From Nitrospirota bacterium (lineage in GTDB: Bacteria > Nitrospirota > Thermodesulfovibrionia > SZUA-242): 33,760 nt of DNA. Location: contig JACRHH010000021.1 in assembly GCA_016212095.1 (NCBI GenBank), forward strand, positions 1 to 33,760. The letters run 5' to 3'. Shown here piece by piece: positions 8,748-16,581 of the stretch (position 1 is the stretch's first letter; every line of letters starts with the position of its first letter). A program made the translations under genes and the position numbers. The notes beneath the pieces were generated by a model. The model searched no databases, was not told the origin of the DNA, and was given only the letters and a program-made list of their open reading frames with translations.

Positions 8748-9626
8748 ATGAAGGGAATCATTCTTGCGGGCGGGTCTGGAACAAGGCTCTATCCGCTAAC
8801 ACGAGTAGTCAGCAAGCAGCTTCTTCCGGTTTACGACAAGCCGATGATCTACTATCCGCTTTCGGTGCTCATGCTGGCAGGAATACGGGAAATCCTCATC
8901 ATATCAACGCCGCACGACATGCCCCAGTTCCGCGAGCTTCTTGGCGACGGAGCGGGCCTCGGACTCTCCTTGTCATATGCCGTGCAGCCGGAGCCGGGCG
9001 GATTGGCGCAGGCGTTTGTCATCGGCAGGGAGTTTATCGGCGGCGGCTCGGTGGCGCTTGTGCTTGGCGACAATATTTTTTACGGCCATGGCCTTCAGGA
9101 GCTTCTGCAGAGGGCGGCATTGCTTGAGAGCGGCGGGCTGATATTCGGCTATCCGGTGCGCGATCCGGAGCGATACGGCGTGGTTAGCTTCGACAAGACC
9201 GGAAACGTGGTGTCCATCGAGGAAAAACCGGTCAGGCCGAAATCGAAATACGCAGTGCCCGGACTATATTTCTACGATAACGATGTCGTGGAAATAGCCT
9301 CGAATTTAAAACCTTCACCGCGTGGCGAGCTTGAGATAACCGATCTGAATCTTGAATATCTGCGGCGCGGGACGCTGAAGGTTGAGCTTCTCGGACGCGG
9401 ATTCGCCTGGCTCGACACAGGAACACACGATTCCCTGCACCAGGCAGCCAACTATGTGCAGGCGATTCAGGAGCGGCAGGGGTTGAAGATCGCCTGCGTG
9501 GAGGAGATCGCGTACAGGCTTGGGTATATTGACGAGCATCAGCTTGAACTGCTGGCGTCGGACATGGTGAAAAACGAGTATGGCCGATATTTGATGGATG
9601 TTATAGCCGAGGGGGTGGCTGTCTGA
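8748..9626 (+). CDS. rfbA: Glucose-1-phosphate thymidylyltransferase
   Basis: Makes dTDP-glucose from glucose-1-phosphate and dTTP, the first step of dTDP-rhamnose and related sugars, in the cytoplasm. The 292-residue length is standard. The nucleotide-binding motif is [11 protein letters not shown] (6-16), followed by [30 protein letters not shown] and [13 protein letters not shown] 8748 has a weak AAGGG at about 8739-8743. rfbC follows after one base. rfbB and rfbD are not in the window, so the pathway is completed elsewhere or the product feeds another sugar. Confidence 0.96.
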   Translation: MKGIILAGGSGTRLYPLTRVVSKQLLPVYDKPMIYYPLSVLMLAGIREILIISTPHDMPQFRELLGDGAGLGLSLSYAVQPEPGGLAQAFVIGREFIGGGSVALVLGDNIFYGHGLQELLQRAALLESGGLIFGYPVRDPERYGVVSFDKTGNVVSIEEKPVRPKSKYAVPGLYFYDNDVVEIASNLKPSPRGELEITDLNLEYLRRGTLKVELLGRGFAWLDTGTHDSLHQAANYVQAIQERQGLKIACVEEIAYRLGYIDEHQLELLASDMVKNEYGRYLMDVIAEGVAV

Positions 9627-9627
9627 C

Positions 9628-10185
9628 ATGCGAACGGAGTTTATCGAAACTGCGCTTCCGGGAGTGCTGATTGTTGAGCCGGCGGTTTACAGGGACAGCC
9701 GGGGCTTTTTTCTTGAGATGTGGCAGCAGACAAGATACGTTGACGGCGGCATCGACGCGGTTTTCGTGCAGGATAATCACTCTCGCTCATCATATGGCGT
9801 GCTTCGCGGCCTTCATTATCAACTGCGCCATCCGCAGGGCAAGCTGATCTATGTGGTAAGCGGCGAGATATTCGATGTTGCGGTGGACATAAGGCGCGGT
9901 TCGCCGACTTTCGGCAAATGGGTGGGTGTGGTGCTTTCCGGCGAGAACAAGCGTCAGTTGTATGTTCCGGAGGGTTTTGCCCACGGTTTCTGCGTTATGA
10001 GCGAAACTGTCGATGTCATGTATAAATGCACCGACTACTACTCGCCGAAGGATGAATGCGGGGTGAAATGGGACGATCCTTCGCTTGGGATCAAATGGCC
10101 GGTTGATTCGCCGGTGCTTTCTGGCAAGGATGAACTGAATCCGTTATTGAGCGATATTCCCTCCGAACGCCTGCCTCATTATTGA
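9628..10185 (+). CDS. rfbC: dTDP-4-dehydrorhamnose 3,5-epimerase
   Basis: Cupin-fold epimerase of 185 residues acting on dTDP-4-keto-6-deoxyglucose. Landmarks are RGFFLEMW, VQDNHSRSSYGVLRGLHYQ, KLIYVVSGEIFDVAVD, GSPTFGKWVG and YVPEGFAHGF. The catalytic histidine lies in RGLHYQ and the later active-site tyrosine in YKCTDYYSPKDE. It starts one base after rfbA. The stop codon TGA (10183-10185) is made half of old target sequence and half of an inserted mobile element; without the insertion the same protein would end at TAA. The encoded C-terminus LPHY is therefore unchanged. Confidence 0.96.
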   Translation: MRTEFIETALPGVLIVEPAVYRDSRGFFLEMWQQTRYVDGGIDAVFVQDNHSRSSYGVLRGLHYQLRHPQGKLIYVVSGEIFDVAVDIRRGSPTFGKWVGVVLSGENKRQLYVPEGFAHGFCVMSETVDVMYKCTDYYSPKDECGVKWDDPSLGIKWPVDSPVLSGKDELNPLLSDIPSERLPHY

Positions 10186-10309
10186 CACCCTCGTAAAAAG
10201 TCGTCATTCCCGCTTGTCGGGAATCTTGCTGCCGCGTAACACCTTGATAAAGAACGATTCCGGACAAGCCGGAATGATAAAAAAGGCCGGTTTCGACTTT
10301 TTACGAGGG
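10184..10309 (+). mobile_element. 126-bp MITE-like element with 10-bp target duplication
   Basis: A perfect 16-bp inverted repeat bounds it: CCCTCGTAAAAAGTCG at 10188-10203 and its complement at 10294-10309. Inside are two smaller hairpins, ATTCCCG/CGGGAAT near 10205-10223 and ATTCCGG/CCGGAAT near 10258-10275. The 10-mer CCTCATTATT stands on both sides (10174-10183 and 10310-10319), as expected for a target-site duplication. No coding capacity. The outer left end carries four extra bases (GACA) not mirrored on the right. The orientation is arbitrary. Confidence 0.75.
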
Positions 10310-10425
10310 CCTCATTATTAACCTGCGGCAAGGGCGACAAAACCTCCTGCCCGTCAGCCGCCTCCCCTAAAGTATTGTCAACAAGATGTCGATGATAATT
10401 TGTTCATCCGGTGCATTGTGAGGGG

Positions 10426-10440
10426 TGGCACACTTAATGC
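10426..10440 (+). promoter_or_regulatory. Sigma-54 type promoter upstream of multiheme cytochrome
   Basis: TGGCAC at 10426-10431, five bases, then ATGC at 10437-10440. The GG at -25/-24 and GC at -13/-12 have the exact 12-base phasing. Only the first T of the TTGC box is changed. Transcription would start near 10452. Enhancer-binding sites were not identified. Confidence 0.55.
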
Positions 10441-10456
10441 AAATAATAAGTCAATT

Positions 10457-10472
10457 ATTCATTATCATGAAT
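10457..10472. promoter_or_regulatory. Inverted repeat near the predicted transcription start
   Basis: ATTCAT, four bases, ATGAAT, lying 5-20 bases after the predicted start. Short AT-rich palindromes occur by chance, so an operator function is only suggested by position. Confidence 0.25.
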
Positions 10473-10679
10473 GAGGTCTGGTTATGGCGATATGCCGGAG
10501 AAATGGCTTGAAAACGGTACATAGGCGGAATATTGAATGAGCGCCAATGAATTGAGTTGGAGCGTAAAAAAACACAAGGGGAGGTTTGCGGGTTTAGTTG
10601 GCTGCGTTATTTCGCGCTGTTCAAGTTGGGTGACACAGGTTTCCTGCTTTTCATACACATTCGGGGTTCAGGAGGTTTA

Positions 10680-13600
10680 ATGATGGAGATTCATTGTCGA
10701 GGGAAGGGAAGTAACAATTGGAGGCCGGCATCGTTCATGTTTGCCTTTATGGCAATGTTTGCAGCCGCATTCGCGGTTCCGGGCATGGCCGAGGCATTGA
10801 ACGGCACGACAGCCGGAACGGCGACAGCCGTCTCGGCGGACGGCGGTATCACGGTGAGCGCGGATTACACCGACGACACCAATGCCAACAACACTCTCAC
10901 TGTCGAATGGGGTATTGCCGACTATTCGATGGGCACGCAGACGGTAGTTCATGCGGCAAGCCCCTATGCCTACACGATTCCGGGCCTGACAAACGGAACA
11001 GCGTATCGCGTGAGGGTTACCTATCTGGATGCCGACGGGATTATCGGCGGGGTTGCGGTTCAGACGTTCACCAACGTCATTCCGTCGAACCAGTTGATCC
11101 ACAACTCGGCCACCACCCGTTCAACCAAATGGGGCGGCCTCTGGGGCGTCGCGGGCGGAAAGTATGGTGAATTCACCTGCGAAACCTGCCATGAGAAGAA
11201 CGCTGTAAACATCAAGATGCTGAAGTCGAACATCACGGCTCCGAATTCGCCGACCGACGCCTTCCCCGGAAGCGCGCTTTCGGCAACCGACGCCCGTGAC
11301 GGTTCATCCGATTTCGGAAACGACGCCGTCGCCCACACAACCTCGACAAAGGTTTGCGAAGTCTGCCATACGCAGACAACGTTTCACCGTTACAACACAG
11401 CCGGACAGGCGTCGCTCGATCATAACAACGCCCGTGATTGCGCCCGTTGCCATCGCCACGGAGTTGGTTTCAGAAGCTCAGGCTGCGCAACCTGTCACGG
11501 CAATCCTCCTATCGACAACAGCTCGCTTGTTGGCTATCTCTATCCGAGCAGCACCGGATCGACAACCGCCGGCGCGCACAACAAGCATGTAACCGGCAAG
11601 GGTATCGCCTGTGAAAGCTGCCATAGCGGCAGCGTCGGAACCGGCGCAACTCACGATGCCGGATCGGTAACGGTTGGATTCTCGCTCTTCAGCGGCGCTT
11701 ACACCGGCGGCGCATACGATGGTCAGACAACCGTGACATACAACGCAACCGGCACAACCACTGTTACCGCAACCGGACAGGCAAAGTGTTCGAACCTGTA
11801 CTGCCATTCAAACGCGTCGCCTCTTAACGGAGTTAACGCATATGCGCAGCCGGTCTGGTCCGGAGCCGCGACGGCATGTAATTCCTGCCACAGCGCTCCC
11901 GCGGATGGAACCAAAACATGGTCTTCCAGCCACACGAAGCATACTGCCGATTATGGCTATACCTGCGACAGCTGTCACTCGCTGACGGCCGGAAGCAACA
12001 CCACGATCATCGACCAGTCGAAGCACGTTAACAACGTGAAGGATATTGCGATTGCGGCAACCTACGGCGGAACGTATGCGTTGGGCCAGTGCTCGAACGT
12101 CTATTGCCACGGTAACGGCGACGGCGGCGTGGGCGCGGTGACACCGGCGTGGACGGTAACGGCCATGACATGCGGAAGCTGTCACGCGGCCACACCGGCA
12201 ACCGGAAGCCACAGCGCGCATACCTCAAGCTTCAACTGCTCACTCTGTCATAACGCAACCACAACCAACGGCACCACGATAGCCGACAAGACAAAGCACG
12301 TCAACAAGGTGAAAGACATCGCGTTTGATGTGAATTACGGCGGCACCTATACCGCCGGCGTCGGATGTTCGGCCACCTACTGCCACGATCCGTCCGGCGC
12401 AAGCGTTGTCAGCCCCGCATGGGGCGGCACGCTTCCAGACGTTGCGCAGTGCGATTCGTGTCACGGCGGCAACAAGACATCGACCAATGCTGCGGGACGC
12501 GGCCCGATCGTAACCGGCGCGCACACTGCTCATATCAATAACTCCGATGCAAACCTCGGTTCGTTTGGTTGCGGCAAGTGTCACTACAATACCGTTGCCG
12601 ACGGCAACGACCGCACCATCACAGGCGCGGCGTTCCACGTCAACAAGGCGGTGGATGTTCCTGTAACCTGTACAACCGCCTGCCACAAGGACGGCCACGG
12701 CACAGCCGTTGCTCCTCCGGCATGGACAAGCGGCACGAACCTCACCTGCAAGGGCTGTCATGGAGCGGCAACATCAAGCTTCGGCGAGCCTGATTACGCA
12801 ACCGGCAACAGCCACGCCAAGCACGTTCTTGCGGCTTCCGACTGCGGCAAGTGCCACAACAGCACATCTACCACGGGCACAAGCATAACCGGCGCCCTTC
12901 ACCTGAACGGCGTGTCCAATGTTGTAATGTCCGCCACCTATGGCGGAAGCTATCTGGCCGGAACAGGCTGTTCGGCCACTTACTGTCACGATCCTTCAAA
13001 TATCGGCACGGTCAGCCCCGCGTGGGGCGGAGCGCTTGCCGATTCCGCGCAGTGCGACTCCTGTCATGGCGGTAACAAGGCATCCACTAACGTTGCGGGC
13101 AGCGGCCCGATCGCAACCGGCGCGCATACGGCGCATATCAACAACACTGATGCGAACCTTGGTTCGTTTGCCTGCGGCAAGTGTCACTACAACACCGTCG
13201 CCGAAACCGATGACCGCACGATCACAGGCGCGGCATTCCACGTGAACACAGTGAAGGACGTTCCTGTAAACTGTACGACTGCCTGCCACAAGGACGGCCA
13301 CGGCACAGCGGTTGCTCCTCCGACATGGGCGAGCGGCCTGACACTTTCCTGCAAGGGCTGTCACGGTTCGGCAACATCGAGCTTCGGCGAGCCTGACTAC
13401 GCAACCGGCAACAGCCACTCCAAGCACGTTTCGGCGGCTTCGGACTGCGGCAAGTGCCATAACAGCACATCAACCAACGGCACAAGCATCACCGGCGCCC
13501 TTCACCTGAACAGCGTTTCCAACGTAGTGATGTCCGCCACCTACGGCGGCACATACACCGCCGGCGTTGGTTGTTCGGCCACCTACTGTCACGATCCGTC

Positions 13601-16121
13601 CGGCGCCAGTGTTGCAAGCCCGGCATGGGGCGGAACGCTTGCGGACGCCGCGCAGTGCGACTCCTGTCACGGCGGTAACAAGTCGGCAACAGCGGTTGCC
13701 GGACAAGGCCCGATCACAACCGGCGCTCACACGGCGCATATCAACAACGCAGACGCGAACCTCGGTTCGTTCGGCTGCGGCAAGTGTCACTACAGCACCG
13801 TAACCGACGGCGACGACCGCACAATCACCGGCGCTTCCTTCCATGTCAACACAGTGAAGGACGTTCCTGTAACCTGTACAACCGCCTGCCACAAGGACGG
13901 CCACGGCACGGCAGTTGCTCCTCCGACATGGACGAGCGGCCTGACAATCACCTGCAAGGGCTGTCACGGTTCGGCAACATCGAGCTTCGGCGAGCCTGAC
14001 TACGCAACCGGTAACAGCCACTCCAAGCACGTTTCGGCGGCTTCGGACTGCGGCAAGTGCCATAACAGCACATCAACCAACGGCACAAGCATCACCGGCG
14101 CCCTTCACTTGAACAGCGTTTCCAACGTAGTGATGTCCTCCACCTACGGCGGCACATACACCACCGGCGTTGGTTGTTCCGCAACCTACTGTCACGATCC
14201 GTCCAACATCGGCTCGACAAGCCCCGCATGGGGCGGCACGCTTGCCGACAGCGCGGAGTGCGACTCGTGTCACGGCGGTAACAAGACATCCACCAACGTT
14301 GCGGGCAACGGCCCGATCGCAACAGGCGCTCACACGGCGCATATCAACAACGCCGACGCGAACCTCGGTTCGTTTGGCTGCGGCAAGTGTCACTACGATA
14401 CCGTCACCGACGGCAACGACCGTCTGATAACCGGTTTGGCGCACGTAAATGCCTCTGTTGACGCGCCTGTCAACTGTACCACCGCCTGTCACAAGGACGG
14501 CCACGGCACAGCGGTTGCTCCTCCGACATGGGCGAGCGGCTTGACGCTTTCCTGCAAGGGCTGCCACGGCTCGACCTCGTCGAGCTTTGGCGAGCCTGAC
14601 TACGTGGGCGGCAACAGCCACTCCAGTCACGTCGGCGCGGCGTCGGATTGCTCAAAGTGCCATAACAGCACCACGACAACCGGCACAAGCATCACCGGCG
14701 CGCTTCACTTGAACAGCGCGTCAAACGTTAATTTCGCCACCGGTTACGGCGGCATATACACGGCGGGCGTCGGATGTTCGGCCACCTACTGTCATGACCC
14801 GTCCAACGCCGGCGTTGCAAGCCCGGCATGGGGCGGCACACTTTCCGATGTTGCACAGTGCGACTCCTGTCACGGAGGTAACGCCGCATCAACAAGCGTT
14901 GCCGGACGCGGCCCGATGGCCACCGGTTCGCATACAACGCACGTTGCCGGCCAGAGCTTCGACTGCGCCAATTGTCACTCCGCTACCGTGACTCTCGGCA
15001 ACGACCGTCTGGTAACAGGCGCGGCAAATCACGTCAACAAGGTAACAAACGTTGCTTTCAGCGCGGGCGGCAGCTATGCCGGCAGCCAGTGCTCCAACAT
15101 CTCCTGCCATAGCGATGGCAAGGGCAACTACATCAACCCCACATGGGGCGGCACATCAACCGGCTGCGACTTCTGTCATGGCAATCCGCCTGCAACAGGC
15201 GTTCATGCCAAGCACGTCAAGACCGGAGCATCGGCTTACGGCAGCACGGCGGTTGCGTATGACGCAAACGGCTGGATCAATGCCGGATGCGGAAACTGTC
15301 ACCCGACAAGCGCTTCCAGCCATCGTAACGGAAGTGTCGATACCTCGCTTGCCGCTGCTGACGGCGGCACGCTCAAGTCGAAGAACGGCGCGGGCGCTGC
15401 CTACACACCGGCCACCGGCAAGTGCAGCAACGTCTATTGCCATTCAAACGGCTACGACACCAATCTCGTATATGCGCTCACGCCGGACTGGAACAATTCA
15501 ACCGGCACATCTTGCGACTCTTGCCACGGCAACTCGCCGAACTCGACGATTCCTGGTTCGAGCTCGCACTTCAACACCTTTGTGCGGTCTGACGGTCAGA
15601 CCGTTGGCAAGGGCCACTTCGTGGGCATTCACTTCACCAGCATATACACCGGCACAACCGGTCTGGCATCAGCGGGCAACACCGCCGCAGGCAGCCATGG
15701 CAACAGCACGACCGCTTACACGATCAGTTGCTACACCTGCCATAACGACACCGTCAGTGTTGCAGCCAATGCCGGTAACAACGTCTGCGGAACCTGCCAC
15801 ACCAACGGCGGCCCGCAGGTTGGCGACACTCTTGCCACTCTCAAGGCAGGAAGCATCAGCCACATCAACGGTCAGGTTGACATAGTCTTCCAGAGCGCGG
15901 CCCTGAAGTCGAAGGCTCAGCTCAGAGACGAGAGCCTGCCTGCTTCATGGACACGTAACGTCGGCTACAAGGTTGCCGGCGCTAATGACAGTGCGGTCAG
16001 CGCTCTTGCTCCGACCGCATACAACTCCAGCACAAAGACCTGTACGGTTGCGTGTCACAACGAACAGCCGGTTACGTGGACAAGCAGCGTGAGCTGCTCA
16101 AGCTGCCATACCGGTCTATAA
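10680..16121 (+). CDS. Giant secreted multiheme c-type cytochrome, 47 heme motifs
   Basis: Exported protein of 1,813 residues starting at ATG 10680 (or 10683) behind GGAGG at 10671-10675. A signal peptide ends at about GMAEA. Then a fibronectin-III-like domain follows (about 45-130, with YTIPGLTNGTAYRVRVTYLD). The rest is Gly/Ser/Thr/His-rich cytochrome. I count 33 CX2CH, 5 CX3CH and 9 CX4CH motifs: 11 before, 24 inside and 12 after four tandem hexaheme repeats of 201 or 200 residues. Order per repeat: CSATYCH, CDSCH, CGKCH, CTTACH, CKGCH, CGKCH. The CSxxYCH plus CDSCHG pattern is the Geobacter CxxxxCH cytochrome type. Likely role: electron storage or transfer at or beyond the outer membrane. 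No membrane anchor or porin partner is adjacent. Heme loading at CX3CH and CX4CH is inference. Confidence 0.95.
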   Translation: MMEIHCRGKGSNNWRPASFMFAFMAMFAAAFAVPGMAEALNGTTAGTATAVSADGGITVSADYTDDTNANNTLTVEWGIADYSMGTQTVVHAASPYAYTIPGLTNGTAYRVRVTYLDADGIIGGVAVQTFTNVIPSNQLIHNSATTRSTKWGGLWGVAGGKYGEFTCETCHEKNAVNIKMLKSNITAPNSPTDAFPGSALSATDARDGSSDFGNDAVAHTTSTKVCEVCHTQTTFHRYNTAGQASLDHNNARDCARCHRHGVGFRSSGCATCHGNPPIDNSSLVGYLYPSSTGSTTAGAHNKHVTGKGIACESCHSGSVGTGATHDAGSVTVGFSLFSGAYTGGAYDGQTTVTYNATGTTTVTATGQAKCSNLYCHSNASPLNGVNAYAQPVWSGAATACNSCHSAPADGTKTWSSSHTKHTADYGYTCDSCHSLTAGSNTTIIDQSKHVNNVKDIAIAATYGGTYALGQCSNVYCHGNGDGGVGAVTPAWTVTAMTCGSCHAATPATGSHSAHTSSFNCSLCHNATTTNGTTIADKTKHVNKVKDIAFDVNYGGTYTAGVGCSATYCHDPSGASVVSPAWGGTLPDVAQCDSCHGGNKTSTNAAGRGPIVTGAHTAHINNSDANLGSFGCGKCHYNTVADGNDRTITGAAFHVNKAVDVPVTCTTACHKDGHGTAVAPPAWTSGTNLTCKGCHGAATSSFGEPDYATGNSHAKHVLAASDCGKCHNSTSTTGTSITGALHLNGVSNVVMSATYGGSYLAGTGCSATYCHDPSNIGTVSPAWGGALADSAQCDSCHGGNKASTNVAGSGPIATGAHTAHINNTDANLGSFACGKCHYNTVAETDDRTITGAAFHVNTVKDVPVNCTTACHKDGHGTAVAPPTWASGLTLSCKGCHGSATSSFGEPDYATGNSHSKHVSAASDCGKCHNSTSTNGTSITGALHLNSVSNVVMSATYGGTYTAGVGCSATYCHDPSGASVASPAWGGTLADAAQCDSCHGGNKSATAVAGQGPITTGAHTAHINNADANLGSFGCGKCHYSTVTDGDDRTITGASFHVNTVKDVPVTCTTACHKDGHGTAVAPPTWTSGLTITCKGCHGSATSSFGEPDYATGNSHSKHVSAASDCGKCHNSTSTNGTSITGALHLNSVSNVVMSSTYGGTYTTGVGCSATYCHDPSNIGSTSPAWGGTLADSAECDSCHGGNKTSTNVAGNGPIATGAHTAHINNADANLGSFGCGKCHYDTVTDGNDRLITGLAHVNASVDAPVNCTTACHKDGHGTAVAPPTWASGLTLSCKGCHGSTSSSFGEPDYVGGNSHSSHVGAASDCSKCHNSTTTTGTSITGALHLNSASNVNFATGYGGIYTAGVGCSATYCHDPSNAGVASPAWGGTLSDVAQCDSCHGGNAASTSVAGRGPMATGSHTTHVAGQSFDCANCHSATVTLGNDRLVTGAANHVNKVTNVAFSAGGSYAGSQCSNISCHSDGKGNYINPTWGGTSTGCDFCHGNPPATGVHAKHVKTGASAYGSTAVAYDANGWINAGCGNCHPTSASSHRNGSVDTSLAAADGGTLKSKNGAGAAYTPATGKCSNVYCHSNGYDTNLVYALTPDWNNSTGTSCDSCHGNSPNSTIPGSSSHFNTFVRSDGQTVGKGHFVGIHFTSIYTGTTGLASAGNTAAGSHGNSTTAYTISCYTCHNDTVSVAANAGNNVCGTCHTNGGPQVGDTLATLKAGSISHINGQVDIVFQSAALKSKAQLRDESLPASWTRNVGYKVAGANDSAVSALAPTAYNSSTKTCTVACHNEQPVTWTSSVSCSSCHTGL
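12366..14938 (+). repeat. Tandem 603-bp coding repeats in the cytochrome gene
   Basis: Unit boundaries taken at TGTTCG/TGTTCC of the CSATYCH motif lie at 12366, 12969, 13572, 14175 and 14775, giving units of 603, 603, 603 and 600 bases and a partial fifth that fades out near 14938. The 600-base unit lacks one codon just before its CTTACH motif. A degenerate piece of the unit precedes the first copy at about 12240-12365. Repeats two and three are nearly identical at the DNA level over their last third. Confidence 0.92.
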
Positions 16122-16136
16122 TCCGCGAACACTCAC

Positions 16137-16163
16137 CTGCGGGGCCTTAACCGGCCCCGCAGG
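16137..16163 (+). terminator. GC-rich hairpin after the cytochrome gene
   Basis: CCTGCGGGGCC, a short TTAAC-type loop, and GGCCCCGCAGG form a strong stem 15 bases after the stop codon. There is no T-run directly after it, so alone it may work as a 3'-end stabiliser. Confidence 0.6.
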
Positions 16164-16180
16164 ATAACGGGTTTCGCCCA

Positions 16181-16236
16181 AACCCCGCGTCATAATCCGG
16201 CAACCCCCTCCGCCGGAAGCTGACGCGGGGTTTTTT
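16181..16236 (+). terminator. Rho-independent terminator after the cytochrome gene
   Basis: AACCCCGCGTCA at 16181-16192 pairs with TGACGCGGGGTT at 16221-16232 and is followed by TTTT. The loop itself contains a CCGGC/GCCGG stem. Confidence 0.85.
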
Positions 16237-16270
16237 ATTCCATTTCCAGATCAAACGTTCAACAACCTCA

Positions 16271-16349
16271 CCATTCCCTCTCCTGAAGGAGAGGGAATGG
16301 GAGAATGAATTCATCGATCCGCCTTCTACCCCTCCCTTTTGGGGAGGGG
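16271..16349. repeat. Two intergenic palindromic repeats
   Basis: A perfect 13-bp stem with a TGAA loop (16271-16300; arms CCATTCCCTCTCC and GGAGAGGGAATGG) and a second hairpin CCCCTCCC/GGGAGGGG (16329-16349). They look like the dispersed purine/pyrimidine-rich repeats common between genes in proteobacteria. The rest of the 16.12-16.58 kb gap holds two terminators and the amt promoter. Confidence 0.6.
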
Positions 16350-16503
16350 CAGGGGTGAGGCTCTTCACTTCTTCATACAAAATTGTAGCCTTCCCTACCA
16401 CATCGTAAGCTACGGTAGACAAGGGGTTCAGCCAAAAGATTTTATTGGCAGATTAAACCCAATAATAACAAAGAGTTGCAAGGCCGGATAGATTTCATGA
16501 ATC

Positions 16504-16519
16504 AGGCACGCATATTGCC
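16504..16519 (+). promoter_or_regulatory. Sigma-54 promoter of amt
   Basis: AGGCACG, four bases (CATA), then TTGCC. The invariant GG (16505-16506) and GC (16517-16518) are spaced exactly as in -24/-12 promoters. Transcription would start near 16530, which fits nitrogen control by an NtrC-like activator. No NtrC site was recognised upstream. Confidence 0.78.
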
Positions 16520-16581
16520 AATGTATGAACGGGCTACACATGCACTCATTTTATTATTCGGCAAAGGAGCTTGAAGATGTT

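Larger units (their letters stand above)
10310..10679. other. Intergenic region and long leader of the cytochrome gene
   Basis: There is no protein-coding gene here. 10310-10425 shows nothing recognisable. 10426-10440 is a sigma-54-type promoter and 10457-10472 an inverted repeat. The remaining roughly 200 bases would be an untranslated leader ending in GGAGG at 10671-10675. A c-di-GMP (GEMM) riboswitch, which precedes some Geobacter cytochrome genes, was looked for and its GACGCAAAGCC core is absent. Confidence 0.5.

Noticed and set aside
10452-10679. c-di-GMP riboswitch in the cytochrome leader
   Set aside because: Expected from some Geobacter cytochrome genes, but the conserved core sequences are not present.
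13470-14063. Repeated minus-strand open frames of 130-200 codons within the cytochrome
   Set aside because: Antisense shadows that recur with each repeat unit; no ribosome sites or domains.
12240-14938. Regular repetition resembling an array
   Set aside because: Units are 603-base coding repeats in frame with the cytochrome, not short repeats and spacers, so not CRISPR.
16147-16422. Minus-strand open frame of 91 codons
   Set aside because: It runs through two terminators and palindromic repeats; the pattern TPAPPQKGG is what such repeats give when translated.
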